Assembly (NCBI GenBank): GCA_023402845.1
Contig: JAEYFP010000011.1
Span: 1-64,000 of the forward strand
Length of the DNA stretch: 64,000 nt
DNA from: Bacillota bacterium
Lineage (GTDB): Bacteria; Bacillota; Clostridia; Lachnospirales; Lachnospiraceae
Direction: 5' to 3'
Shown here one piece after another: positions 53,604 through 62,531 of this stretch. Each line of letters opens with the position of its first letter. The stretch's first letter is position 1. The notes under the pieces are model-generated. The model did not search any database. It was not told the DNA's origin and was given only the letters and a program-made list of their open reading frames with translations. The translations under genes were made by a program, and so were the position numbers.

Positions 53604-54923
53604 TTACTGCTCCTTCAACCACTTCATATGTTCCTTTATTTTCTTCTCATAGCCGTTCCCCGAAGGATGATAAAATTCCCTGCCGCTTAATTCGTAGGGA
53701 AGATACTGCTGCTTTACATAATGGTTTGGATAATTATGCGCATATTTGTAGCCCTCTCCATGTCCGAGCTTGGCCGCTCCCTTGTAATGAGCATCCTGCA
53801 AATGCACCGGTATCGTTAGGTTCTTCGTCGAAGAAACCGCTTCCATAGCCTGTCCGATCGCCTCCACCGCCGCATTGCTCTTGGGTGCCGATGCCACATA
53901 AAGGACTGCCTGCGAAAGAATAATCTGTGACTCCGGCATGCCGATCCTCTCTACCGCCTGCGCTGCCGCGACCGCCACGGTCAATGCCGTCGGATCCGCA
54001 TTGCCGACATCCTCCGCAGCACAGATCATGATCCTGCGCGCAATAAACGTTACACTTTCCCCCGCATACAGCATCTTTGCAAGATACAGCACCGCGGCGT
54101 CCGGATCCGATCCCCTCATGCTCTTGATAAAGGCTGAAATCGTATCATAATGGTTATCACCGTTCTTATCGTAGCGGATTACACGCTTTTGAATACATTC
54201 GGAAGCGACATCGATCGTGAGATGGATCTTCCCGTCTGCGGCGCGATCCGTCGTCATGATACCTAGCTCTACCGCATTCAGCGCGGCTCTCGCATCCCCA
54301 TTGGAAATGTCGGAGAGAAATTCAAGCGCCTCTGCGTCAATCACAGCGTCATAAGCGCCCATCCCCTTTTCCTTATCATATACCGCCCGCTTCAGCAAAG
54401 TCCCGATATCCTCTTTTTCGAGCGGCTTCAGTTCAAAAATGATAGATCTGGAAAGTAAAGCCCCATTCACTTCAAAATACGGATTTTCCGTAGTGGCACC
54501 GATCAAAATGAGCGTCCCGTCCTCAACGAACGGAAGCAGGTAATCCTGCTGCCCCTTATTGAAACGGTGAATCTCATCGATAAACAGGATTGTCTTTTTC
54601 CCGTACATGCCAAGCACATCCTTCGCCTTGGCAGTCACCTCCTCCATATCCTTTTTACCGGAGACCGTCGCATTGAGCTGGGTAAATTCCGCGCTTGTCG
54701 TATGTGCAATGACTTTGGCAAGCGTCGTCTTGCCGGTTCCCGGCGGCCCGTAAAATATGATCGAGCTCAGCTTGTCCGCTTTAATTGCACGGTAAAGCAG
54801 CTTATCCTTTCCGATGATATGCCGCTGTCCGACTACTTCCTCAAGTGTCGTCGGTCTTAGTCTGGCCGCAAGCGGCGAATCCTTTTTCATATTGCTTTCC
54901 CGCATATAAGTAAACAAATCCAT
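53604..54923 (-). CDS. rarA: Replication-associated recombination protein A (RarA/MgsA AAA ATPase)
   Basis: This 439-residue AAA+ ATPase has Walker A FYGPPGTGKTTLAKVIAH, Walker B ILFIDEIHRFNKGQQDYLLP, sensor 1 LIGATTENPYFE, and the arginine finger context GALLSRSIIF. The C-terminal oligomerisation domain has LPYELSGREFYHPSGNGYEK. RarA acts at stalled replication forks. The ATG at 54923 is used, after AAAGGAG at ten bases. The hsdM remnant lies immediately downstream, so this gene forms the boundary of the accessory island. Confidence 0.93.
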   Translation of the reverse strand: MDLFTYMRESNMKKDSPLAARLRPTTLEEVVGQRHIIGKDKLLYRAIKADKLSSIIFYGPPGTGKTTLAKVIAHTTSAEFTQLNATVSGKKDMEEVTAKAKDVLGMYGKKTILFIDEIHRFNKGQQDYLLPFVEDGTLILIGATTENPYFEVNGALLSRSIIFELKPLEKEDIGTLLKRAVYDKEKGMGAYDAVIDAEALEFLSDISNGDARAALNAVELGIMTTDRAADGKIHLTIDVASECIQKRVIRYDKNGDNHYDTISAFIKSMRGSDPDAAVLYLAKMLYAGESVTFIARRIMICAAEDVGNADPTALTVAVAAAQAVERIGMPESQIILSQAVLYVASAPKSNAAVEAIGQAMEAVSSTKNLTIPVHLQDAHYKGAAKLGHGEGYKYAHNYPNHYVKQQYLPYELSGREFYHPSGNGYEKKIKEHMKWLKEQ

Positions 54924-54947
54924 GTAAATCAAACTCCTTTTTCCGGA

Positions 54948-55637
54948 TCAATCCAGCAGAATCTCATCCACCGTAACGAGCTCGTAACCCTCCGACTGCA
55001 GATAATCAATGATCATCGCAAGTGCCTCAACGGTTTCCGGGTATTGATCGTGCATCAGAATGATGTCATTTTCCTTTACCTTACCCACTACCTTCGCAAG
55101 GCTCTTCGGTGCGCTTTGATAGCACCAGTCCAGCGTGTCGATCGTCCAAAGCACGGGAATCATGTCTGTCACGCATTCGGCCTTATCACTCCACGCGCCA
55201 AATGGAGGTCTCACGAATTCCACGCTCTGCCCCGTCAGTTCCTTGATCAGCGAGGCTGTCGTCGTAAGCTCCTCGCACGCTTCCTTCTCGCTTAACTCTG
55301 TCAGGTTGACATGATGAAATGTATGATTGCCGATCAGATGCCCTTCCGCACTCATACGCCTTAAGATATCTTCGTTGCCTTCAATGCATTTTCCCATAAT
55401 AAAAAAAGTAGCCTTGACCCCTTTTTCCTCCAGGACATCCAAAACCGGCTCCGTATACTCAGCACTTGGTCCGTCATCAAAGGTAATGGCTATCTTAGGC
55501 TTTTGTCCGGCTTTCTGAACAGTTTCAAGTACCTGCTGCATCCGTTCGTATTCCCGATTCTGCTTGATCATGCAGGCAATAATCACAAAATCGATTAAAA
55601 ACAGAAAAAAGCAAACGCGCTTCATTGTATCCAGCAT
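54948..55637 (-). CDS. Polysaccharide deacetylase, membrane-anchored
   Basis: This 229-residue NodB-fold enzyme has an N-terminal hydrophobic anchor (residues 6-24). Motif 1 is ITFDDGPS (base Asp and metal Asp), motif 2 GNHTFHHVNLTEL (metal His pair), motif 3 FVRPPFGAWSD, motif 4 LWTIDTLDWCYQ and motif 5 IILMHDQY. All five are intact. It is expected to remove acetyl groups from peptidoglycan or another surface glycan outside the membrane. The start is uncertain (ATG 55637 or four codons later), as no strong ribosome binding site is visible. Confidence 0.9.
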   Translation of the reverse strand: MLDTMKRVCFFLFLIDFVIIACMIKQNREYERMQQVLETVQKAGQKPKIAITFDDGPSAEYTEPVLDVLEEKGVKATFFIMGKCIEGNEDILRRMSAEGHLIGNHTFHHVNLTELSEKEACEELTTTASLIKELTGQSVEFVRPPFGAWSDKAECVTDMIPVLWTIDTLDWCYQSAPKSLAKVVGKVKENDIILMHDQYPETVEALAMIIDYLQSEGYELVTVDEILLD

Positions 55638-55731
55638 CTGTTAATCTATCCTTGCTTTTGTTCTTGCTATAGAATATGCGCGTTTCTGTCCACTTATCTC
55701 TACTCGGGAACACCTCCCCTGCAGAGTGTCA

Positions 55732-55911
55732 CTATCGAAACTGGTTGCCTGTTTCGTCATAAAGGTAACCGATGGCCTCCAGCTTTTTGTTAAGCTCCTG
55801 CTGATCAATCCCCAAATCCGTACACAGCTCGCCGGGACTATTATAAAAATCCCGCAGCTTCATATTGACAAAGCTCAACAGGATGACAGGGTCCTTCGGT
55901 ATTTCAATCAT
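55732..55911 (-). CDS. DUF4250 small protein
   Basis: This 59-residue protein starts MIEIPKDPVILLSFVNMKLR and continues RDFYNSPGELCTDLGIDQQE. It matches the DUF4250 family of short proteins in Clostridia. The function is unknown; the helical content suggests a nucleic-acid- or protein-binding role, but nothing specific supports this. The ATG at 55911 follows GGCAGGGAG, overlapping the LacI gene end by eight bases, so it is translated with that regulator. Confidence 0.8.
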   Translation of the reverse strand: MIEIPKDPVILLSFVNMKLRDFYNSPGELCTDLGIDQQELNKKLEAIGYLYDETGNQFR

Positions 55912-56935
55912 ACTCCCTGCCTTCCCGGCCGATATCCCTGACACTTTTTTTATAGATAATATGCCCCGTCACGATCTGAACGCCCTTATAATACCGGTCA
56001 CCGTAAATTTTGTTCACAAGTGTCTTCACACATGTTTCGGCCATTCTGTGCATGCCGACATCATAGGTTGTGACCGGATCCTGGGAATCATCCTCATAAG
56101 CATAATTATCATAGCCGACGATCGAAATATCCTCCGGAACACGAAGACCCTGTTCCTTCAGCTTTCTGATCAGGCGATATGCAACGACATCACAGTTGCA
56201 TGCAAACGCCGTCGGCATCTCTTCCGGAAGCACAAACTCAATAAATGCATCCGTGCCAAGCTCCCTGTCCGGAATGAGCCATTCCTTCTTCGGCTCAATG
56301 CCCGCTTCCATGAGCGCCTTGACATAGCCCAGATACCGATCCGTAATGCTGCTTGTCGCAAGCGTTGTGCCGACAAATCCAATTTCCTTATGTCCCATTT
56401 CGATTAAATAATTCGTCAGACGGTACATCCCGTGAAAACCATCGGAGATAACCGTATCATACTCACCCTTCCCGACATAATAATCCAAAAAAATGACCGG
56501 CACAAGCTGGATCTCATAAAGAAATTTCGTAAATTCTGCGCGTGCCTGTCCAAGAACAATGACACCGTCCACCTTTTTATCGACAATCATTTTCGGAATG
56601 ACATTTGTTCTTTCATCTTCCACCGGCAGCAGTTCCAAGATTCCATAATACCCCCGTGCCGCAAGTCCATTGACAATTTCCTGATACAATCCCCAGTAAA
56701 ATGTATTCTGCCCCACAAAACGCTGCGGAAGGAGGACACCGATATTTCCCGTACTCCCGTTTTTTCTTTTCATCGCGTCCGCCTTGGAGATATAACCAAG
56801 CTCTTTTGCCACCCGCTCAATCTGCTCCTGTATCTGACTGCTCACGCCCCCCTTTCCGGAAAGCGCCTTTGAAACGGACACCGTACTCACGCCTACCCTT
56901 TCAGCGATGTCCGATAATTTCACTGCTTTTGCCAT
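55904..56935 (-). CDS. LacI family transcriptional regulator
   Basis: This 343-residue protein has an N-terminal HTH with hinge, VKLSDIAERVGVSTVSVSKA (residues 4-23), and then a periplasmic-binding-protein-like sensor core with LPVEDERTNVIPKMIVDKKV, VISDGFHGMYRL and ISIVGYDNYAYED. It should bind DNA as a dimer and respond to a sugar-type ligand. The ATG at 56935 is used, with GAGG upstream; the frame is open further up but has no such site. It lies 31 bases downstream of the beta-mannosidase gene, so it probably controls that gene. Confidence 0.9.
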   Translation of the reverse strand: MAKAVKLSDIAERVGVSTVSVSKALSGKGGVSSQIQEQIERVAKELGYISKADAMKRKNGSTGNIGVLLPQRFVGQNTFYWGLYQEIVNGLAARGYYGILELLPVEDERTNVIPKMIVDKKVDGVIVLGQARAEFTKFLYEIQLVPVIFLDYYVGKGEYDTVISDGFHGMYRLTNYLIEMGHKEIGFVGTTLATSSITDRYLGYVKALMEAGIEPKKEWLIPDRELGTDAFIEFVLPEEMPTAFACNCDVVAYRLIRKLKEQGLRVPEDISIVGYDNYAYEDDSQDPVTTYDVGMHRMAETCVKTLVNKIYGDRYYKGVQIVTGHIIYKKSVRDIGREGREYD

Positions 56936-56966
56936 AGTGTTCCTCTTCCTTATCTTTAAGTCTTTA

Positions 56967-59462
56967 TCAGTAGGTATCACGCAGCGTCCGAATAACAAGC
57001 TGCTGCTCCAATTCATACCCATTTTGAATTTCCGGCACCCCATAGGTTAAATAACGGATATCGGTTTTTTTCAGTTTAATTGCTTTTTCCCGCTTACTCG
57101 TCAAATGGAAGAAGTTCTCGCTGAAAATAGCATCAGCCTGTCTCAAATCCAGCTCCACAAAGGCCGCAAATCCCCCCGACATCATCCGAATTACATATTC
57201 GTCGGCAAGCTCGATCACCGAATAGGAAATAGAGGAGCCTTCCAATGCAAGACGCTTATACGGAACAAAGATTTCTATCTCCGAAGAAACAACGGTATCA
57301 TCCTCATCAAGGAATACTGCCTCCATAAATACCCGACTTTCGATGCCTTCGATATAAGGCGCATAATCAATCTCACATACCTTCAGTGCTTCAAAGGGCT
57401 TGATCTCCACTTCATACTCCGCCTCATGCAAAAGTCTGAAATCGAGCGTCTGCAGACTCACCTTGACACGTCTGCTCTCGAAATCCCGTGTTTCGTTCTG
57501 AATATAAACCGAAGCAATCTTTCCGCTTCTTTCGATGGAACCGGCAATCTGCGCATAAAAATCCTTTGCCATATATTGCAGTGCTTTCCATCGTCCGAAA
57601 TAGTCAATACTGGACCAGGAAGCAACCGGCCAGCTGTCGTTTAACTGCCAATAAAGCGTTCCCATGCAGCGCCCGCGCTGTCTGCGCCAATGCTCCACAC
57701 CATATTTTACGGCAAGTGCCTGCATCAGCTGCGTAATATATAAAAGACTTTCAAAATCCTTTGGATACAGAAAGTTCTCGGATAAATAAAAGAGAATTTT
57801 CCCATTGGCACCCGCATTTTTCTGGTGGCTTTCCATAACCTCAGAGAAAATATTGCGATCCTCCTCCTTTGTAAATGTCTTCACTGTCTTGACCGACGGG
57901 AAGGACTGAAAACCAAATTCCGAGCAGAAGCGCATAGAATGATCCTTATAGGCTGTAAATGGCTTCAATCCATGCCATACATCCCAATAATGGCAGTCGC
58001 CCCTCGTCTCATCATCAGGCTTGTCGAACCGCCCGCCCGAAGAAGGGGAGGAATGCCAATAGAACGTCTGGGGTGCGCAGTTTGACGCAATCTGCGGAAG
58101 AATTTCTTCAAACATCCGCACATAATCACGCTTTAAGGCTTCCGAATGGTGCATGATATCCGGCCAGTGATCCCAGCCCGACTCAATCTCATTATTGCCG
58201 CAGATCAAACCGAGGCATGCATGATGACGGATTCTTGTGATATTATCGACTGCCTCAGCCTCGATATTTTTCCTGAAGTCCTCGGTGAGCTCATAGACAT
58301 TGCAGGCAAACATCAGATCCTGCCATACAATCAGCCCGTATTCGTCGCACAGATCATAAAACGTATCGGACGGATAGTAGCCGCCGCCCCACACACGAAT
58401 TGTATTAAAATTGCTCTTGACGGCAGCCTTCAGCAGATAATCAATTTTTTCCTTCGTAACAAATGAATAAATCGTATCTTCCGGGATATAGTTGGCTCCC
58501 ATCGAAAAGATCTTGACACCATTTACCACGAAACAGAATTCATTTCCGAAATCATCCTTTTCCTGACTCACCGTCAGCGTCCGAAGGCCAACCCGATAGC
58601 TCTTGGAATCCCACTGATTTCCGTTCATATCCAGAGCAAACACGCTTACCGTATAAAGCGGCTGATCACCGAAGCCGTTCGGCCACCAAATTTTCGGATT
58701 TTCAATTTCCATTGTGAGAACGGCATTGCCGCCCTCCATCGTCTCCGTGATTGCACTGACACGTCCGTCAGGTGTCACAAGCTCCGCCTGAATAATATAA
58801 GTGCTCTTTCTGATAATTTCAGCCGAAACATGAATTTCCAAGGTGACCTTTTTCTTTTCATGACGCTGGATAATTTCAACATCATCCAGTCTGATCAAGC
58901 TGTAACCGATCAAGTCAATGCTTCTCCAAATACCGCAGTCGGGAACCTGTGCACCCCAATCCCAGCCAAACATACAATGTGCTTTTCTGATAAACTGGTT
59001 GCCCTTCATCCCTCCCTGAGGGATATAAGTGATGTTTTTGCCAAGACCGGTTTTATAATTTTCAATATAATTAATCGGTGACAAAATCTCTATTGTAATG
59101 ACATTCACACCCGTGCGCAGATAATTTTTCACCTCATAATTATAGGTGCGGTGCATATTCTCCGTCTGTCCGAGCGGGATCCCGTTGATATAAATCTTTG
59201 AGAGCGTATCGATCCCCTTACAGCAAAGCCGGATGTGCTCCTGTTCAAAAAGCTCAGGCAGCACTTCAAATTCCCTGGTAAAATAATAGTCCTTGCGGAA
59301 CAACTCCCGTGTCTCATATTCGTTTGTTCCGAAAAACGGGTCAGGCACTCTGTGCTGGACGAGCAGCGCAGATAAAACAGAGCCCGGAACCTTCGCCTCG
59401 ATATAGGCTTCCGAACCCTTCTCGTTCATAACCCAATTTCCATTTAATGTTTGAAATATCAT
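56967..59462 (-). CDS. Glycoside hydrolase family 2 beta-mannosidase
   Basis: This 831-residue enzyme has an N-terminal sugar-binding domain (LNGNWVMNEKGSEAYIEAKV, then KIYINGIPLGQTENMHRTYN), an immunoglobulin-like domain (DGRVSAITETMEGG), a TIM barrel from about 320, and C-terminal beta domains. The catalytic acid/base Glu is in LICGNNEIESGWDHW (about residue 423) and the nucleophile Glu in MRFCSEFGFQSFPS (about 514). It removes terminal beta-mannose residues. No signal peptide is seen, so oligomannosides or glycan fragments are probably cleaved after uptake. It has its own promoter (59516-59544) with an operator-like repeat at 59494. Confidence 0.92.
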   Translation of the reverse strand: MIFQTLNGNWVMNEKGSEAYIEAKVPGSVLSALLVQHRVPDPFFGTNEYETRELFRKDYYFTREFEVLPELFEQEHIRLCCKGIDTLSKIYINGIPLGQTENMHRTYNYEVKNYLRTGVNVITIEILSPINYIENYKTGLGKNITYIPQGGMKGNQFIRKAHCMFGWDWGAQVPDCGIWRSIDLIGYSLIRLDDVEIIQRHEKKKVTLEIHVSAEIIRKSTYIIQAELVTPDGRVSAITETMEGGNAVLTMEIENPKIWWPNGFGDQPLYTVSVFALDMNGNQWDSKSYRVGLRTLTVSQEKDDFGNEFCFVVNGVKIFSMGANYIPEDTIYSFVTKEKIDYLLKAAVKSNFNTIRVWGGGYYPSDTFYDLCDEYGLIVWQDLMFACNVYELTEDFRKNIEAEAVDNITRIRHHACLGLICGNNEIESGWDHWPDIMHHSEALKRDYVRMFEEILPQIASNCAPQTFYWHSSPSSGGRFDKPDDETRGDCHYWDVWHGLKPFTAYKDHSMRFCSEFGFQSFPSVKTVKTFTKEEDRNIFSEVMESHQKNAGANGKILFYLSENFLYPKDFESLLYITQLMQALAVKYGVEHWRRQRGRCMGTLYWQLNDSWPVASWSSIDYFGRWKALQYMAKDFYAQIAGSIERSGKIASVYIQNETRDFESRRVKVSLQTLDFRLLHEAEYEVEIKPFEALKVCEIDYAPYIEGIESRVFMEAVFLDEDDTVVSSEIEIFVPYKRLALEGSSISYSVIELADEYVIRMMSGGFAAFVELDLRQADAIFSENFFHLTSKREKAIKLKKTDIRYLTYGVPEIQNGYELEQQLVIRTLRDTY

Positions 59463-59493
59463 ATCTATACTCCTTCGTGAAAAGCCCCTGTTT

Positions 59494-59544
59494 TTAATAA
59501 AATTAACCTATTTTTAATATATTTTAATTAGACCCATTTGTCAA
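59494..59544 (-). promoter_or_regulatory. Beta-mannosidase promoter with operator-like inverted repeat
   Basis: On the minus strand, -35 TTGACA at 59544-59539 (consensus), a 17-base spacer, and -10 TATATT at 59521-59516. Just downstream, TTAAT-AAA-ATTAA (59494-59506) forms an inverted repeat at the transcript start, a fitting place for LacI-family repression. Confidence 0.65.
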
Positions 59545-59556
59545 TGGATTTCCCCT

Positions 59557-59585
59557 TTGCCTTATTGGAAAAAATATGATATAAT
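59557..59585 (+). promoter_or_regulatory. Promoter of the short DtxR-family gene
   Basis: -35 TTGCCT at 59557-59562, a 17-base spacer, and -10 TATAAT at 59580-59585. It lies next to the divergent mannosidase promoter. The transcript start is predicted near 59592. Confidence 0.65.
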
Positions 59586-59607
59586 GGCTAAAAGTGAGGT
59601 TGATACT

Positions 59608-59973
59608 ATGGCAGTCAATGAATCAGCAGAAAATTATTTGGAAACGATTTTGGTTTTGAGCAAAACACTTCCGGTCGTCCGCTCCGTCGACGTCGCACAG
59701 GAACTTGGATTTAAAAAGTCCAGTATCAGCGTTGCGATGAGAAATCTGCGCGAAAAAAAGCATATTACCGTGACTGAAGCGGGATTCATCTACCTGACGG
59801 ACGCCGGCAGGGAAATCGCTGAGCATGTTTATGAAAAACATCAGCTTTTATCCTCCTGGCTTGAGACACTTGGCGTTGCTTCCGCAGTTGCTGCCGAAGA
59901 TGCCTGCAAAATCGAGCATGTCATCAGCGATGAGAGCTTTCAGGCGCTGAAAAAGCACGTTACAAATGCATAA
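59608..59973 (+). CDS. Short DtxR/IdeR-like iron-dependent regulator
   Basis: This 121-residue protein has a winged helix (VDVAQELGFKKSSISVAMRN) and part of the dimer/metal domain, and no C-terminal SH3 domain. Metal ligands resemble Corynebacterium DtxR more than MntR: C100, E103 and H104 in EDACKIEHVISDE match DtxR C102, E105 and H106, with H78 also present. The MntR Asp is replaced by N9, where DtxR has Met. Iron sensing is therefore favoured. The ATG at 59608 is used, with GTGAGG upstream. A weak hairpin (GCCC AAAG GGGC) follows its stop. Confidence 0.85.
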   Translation: MAVNESAENYLETILVLSKTLPVVRSVDVAQELGFKKSSISVAMRNLREKKHITVTEAGFIYLTDAGREIAEHVYEKHQLLSSWLETLGVASAVAAEDACKIEHVISDESFQALKKHVTNA

Positions 59974-60006
59974 GTATATCATCTGCTAACCACTGCCCAA
60001 AGGGGC

Positions 60007-61443
60007 TTAAAGATTTTTGCGCAGCCCCTTCGGATAGTGGTTTTTAAGAATGCCTCCGGTAAGCTTGCCCCAACCAAGACTATAGCCATCCACCGTAACG
60101 AGATACCAGCCCTTCTCTCCTTCCCTGCTTAACGTCTGTCCGCTTAAATACCGGTATACTTCCTGATCCTTTGAAGAAAGCTCTGTCGTATAAACCGCTT
60201 CCTTCGGTTTCAATGACAACGCGAGCGCATGAGACGGTTCAAATCGATTTTTTAACAGCGTTCCCAGGTGCAGTCCCGGACGAAGCACCTTAAGTTTATG
60301 AAGGGAAGGCAATCCCTCCGGTGCCAGATAAAGCTGATCGCCGAACTTATAAAAAGTACCGTTCATTCTTTTATTCAAATATTGTTTCTGAAACAGCAAA
60401 TAATCCTGCATTTCCTGCTCCTTAATCCCTTTTTCAAAGCCGTACCTGCTATAGCCCTGAAAATCCTCTGGCACGCTTCCCGCTTTTTCAAGCACTGCAA
60501 TAAAATGCCCTTCTCCCTCCAGACGATGCGGCCACAGACGGAGTGTGTTTTTTAAGGAGTCGATGAGCATCTCTTGTGGTTCGATAAAGTCCAGCCCGCC
60601 ATCCCGCCCGTCTCCTTGCCGCCTCTCCCGAAAAGCCCACGTGGGAACGCCGTCCGCCATCCCCTCCGCCTTCTTTACAGGAAGCACCCTGAACTCGGGG
60701 TGCCGTCTTAAAAAACAGCCGATACTGCCTTCATTCTCTTCAGGCGCAAACGTACAGGTCGAATAGACAAGTCTGCCGCCCGGGCGCAGCATCTGTGCCG
60801 CGCAATCCAAAATTTCATCCTGCCTGTCCGCACACAGCCGAATATTTTCGATGCTCCATTCCGAAAATGCCTCCTCATTCTTGCGGAACATCCCTTCGCC
60901 CGAACAAGGCGCATCCACGAGAATCTTATGAAAATAATCCGAAAATACCCCCGCGAGAGCCTGCGGCGTCTCATTTGTTACGAGCGCGCCCCGTACGCCA
61001 AACCGTTCGATGTTTTCAGATAAAATCTTCGCCCTTGCCGGATGAATCTCATTGCAGATCAGCAATCCTTCTCCCTGCATGGCTCCGGCGAGCTGCGTGC
61101 TCTTTCCGCCGGGCGCAGCGCACAGATCGAGCACCCGTTCACCGGGTCTTGCCTCCAGATAACCCGCAGGTGCCATGGCACTCGGCTCCTGAATATAATA
61201 GACTCCAGCCTCATGATACGGATGCCTGCCGGGTTTAAGTCCCTCATCATAATAAAATCCGTTCTCTTCCCACGGAACCGGCCGAAGGAGCGCACAACCG
61301 CCGACAAGGAACTGCGCCCTGTCCGTTTTCAGCGGATTGAGGCGCAGCGCTTTATATTGCTTATTTTCATAGCTCTTTAGAAAGAATGCATATTCCTCTC
61401 CTAAAAGCTCCTTCATTCTGTCCTGAAACTGTTCCGGAAGCAT
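60007..61443 (-). CDS. RsmF-like rRNA cytosine-C5 methyltransferase
   Basis: This 478-residue NOL1/NOP2/Sun family enzyme has the SAM site VLDLCAAPGGKSTQLAGAMQ, catalytic motif IV DAPCSGEGMFRKNEEA and motif VI YSTCTFAPEENEGS. The two cysteines of TC and PC form the usual m5C pair. A C-terminal PUA-like region (about 350-478) matches the RsmF/YebU type that modifies rRNA. The exact target base cannot be read. It is translated from an ATG with GGAG upstream, 15 bases after the kinase gene, with which it is probably co-transcribed. Confidence 0.9.
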   Translation of the reverse strand: MLPEQFQDRMKELLGEEYAFFLKSYENKQYKALRLNPLKTDRAQFLVGGCALLRPVPWEENGFYYDEGLKPGRHPYHEAGVYYIQEPSAMAPAGYLEARPGERVLDLCAAPGGKSTQLAGAMQGEGLLICNEIHPARAKILSENIERFGVRGALVTNETPQALAGVFSDYFHKILVDAPCSGEGMFRKNEEAFSEWSIENIRLCADRQDEILDCAAQMLRPGGRLVYSTCTFAPEENEGSIGCFLRRHPEFRVLPVKKAEGMADGVPTWAFRERRQGDGRDGGLDFIEPQEMLIDSLKNTLRLWPHRLEGEGHFIAVLEKAGSVPEDFQGYSRYGFEKGIKEQEMQDYLLFQKQYLNKRMNGTFYKFGDQLYLAPEGLPSLHKLKVLRPGLHLGTLLKNRFEPSHALALSLKPKEAVYTTELSSKDQEVYRYLSGQTLSREGEKGWYLVTVDGYSLGWGKLTGGILKNHYPKGLRKNL

Positions 61444-61458
61444 CCTCAGCTCTCCTTT

Positions 61459-62382
61459 TTATTTTCTTTCATCCTCGCGCCAAATCAGTTTGTACCAGTG
61501 TTCCAGCCTGTCCTCGCTCAAAAACCCGTTAGAGGTTCCCATAAACCCAATCTTATAGGATGCAAAGAGCAAAGCATTTTTAACCGCACGCACAGCGTCC
61601 CCTGTGCTGATATAAAAATGCAGGAAACAGGAAAACAACGAATTGCCGGCTCCTACCGTATTTACGATTTCATTTGTCTTTACCGTATGGTAGTGCGCGA
61701 TCAGATCATCCTTCCTCGAATAAATAATCAATCCCTTTGCGCCCTGCCCCAGAATGACGACCTGCGATCCATAGGTATCCGCCAGCTTCTTTACAAAATC
61801 ATAGGAAGAATCAATGATATTATCATCCCCTAAGTATACGATATCCGCCAGGCGCAGCAGCTCTTCGTTATGCGGTTCTTTTTCCTCACAAAACCCCCGG
61901 AAATTTACCGCAAGCGTTTTCCCCGCCTCTTTCGCCGCCCGTGCAAGAGGAATACAGAAGTTCGCATTTGCCAGAATAACCGTGTCGGCATCGGTAATGC
62001 ACTCCTGAAACAGCCGAAGATTATAGACGGCATCATGGATGTCTTTGATATCCTCATAAATCTGCTGCTGCCGTTCCCGATCGTATAATACGACCGCTGT
62101 CGGTGTCTCCTCCAAAACCGGCTTTACATGCGAAATGTCAAGATGATAATTGGCATCACTGATACAGGTAAGCCTGCCCATATCGTTCTTCCCGATCATC
62201 GAAAGAAAGTCCACGTCATTTCCGAGTGCCTTGAGAGCAAGGCTCTCATTATATGCATCGCCGCCCATATTCGTAAAAATCGTATTCGGCTGACATACGA
62301 GCGGCATGTATTGGATTGGGATACGATCCACTTTTACAATGGTTTCTATCTGAACAATTCCCGCTACAACAAATTTTGCCAT
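61459..62382 (-). CDS. PfkB family carbohydrate kinase-like protein with altered GAGD motif
   Basis: This 307-residue ribokinase-fold protein has the N-terminal FVVAGIVQIETIVKV, NMGGDAYNESLALKALGNDV (sugar-binding side), and a C-terminal ATP/anion-hole region. In the latter, the usual GAGD, whose Asp is the catalytic base, reads TVGAGNSLFSCFLHF; the codon for Asn at about residue 247 is AAT. Otherwise the fold signatures are kept, including ADIVYLGDDNIIDSS and VVILGQGAKGLIIYS. It may be inactive, sensory, or use another base. The ATG at 62382 follows AAAGGAGG. Promoter at 62424-62452. Confidence 0.85.
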   Translation of the reverse strand: MAKFVVAGIVQIETIVKVDRIPIQYMPLVCQPNTIFTNMGGDAYNESLALKALGNDVDFLSMIGKNDMGRLTCISDANYHLDISHVKPVLEETPTAVVLYDRERQQQIYEDIKDIHDAVYNLRLFQECITDADTVILANANFCIPLARAAKEAGKTLAVNFRGFCEEKEPHNEELLRLADIVYLGDDNIIDSSYDFVKKLADTYGSQVVILGQGAKGLIIYSRKDDLIAHYHTVKTNEIVNTVGAGNSLFSCFLHFYISTGDAVRAVKNALLFASYKIGFMGTSNGFLSEDRLEHWYKLIWREDERK

Positions 62383-62423
62383 GGATACCTCCTTTAATTA
62401 GATTCACCCGTTTCGTCAGCTTT

Positions 62424-62452
62424 ATTATAACTCATTCAGTCAGAGGGCGCAA
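62424..62452 (-). promoter_or_regulatory. Promoter of the kinase-rRNA methyltransferase pair
   Basis: On the minus strand, -10 TATAAT at 62429-62424, a 17-base spacer, and -35 TTGCGC at 62452-62447 (weak). It is divergent from the promoter at 62470-62498. Confidence 0.5.
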
Positions 62453-62469
62453 TGTGAGGGTGAAAAAAA

Positions 62470-62498
62470 TTGATAAATAAGGGAAAATGGTGTAGAAT
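62470..62498 (+). promoter_or_regulatory. Promoter of the DUF6062 gene
   Basis: -35 TTGATA at 62470-62475, a 17-base spacer, and -10 TAGAAT at 62493-62498. The transcript start is predicted near 62505, 27 bases before the start codon. Confidence 0.6.
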
Positions 62499-62531
62499 GA
62501 TACAAGATCTCAAACGGGAGGAATTGCTCTG

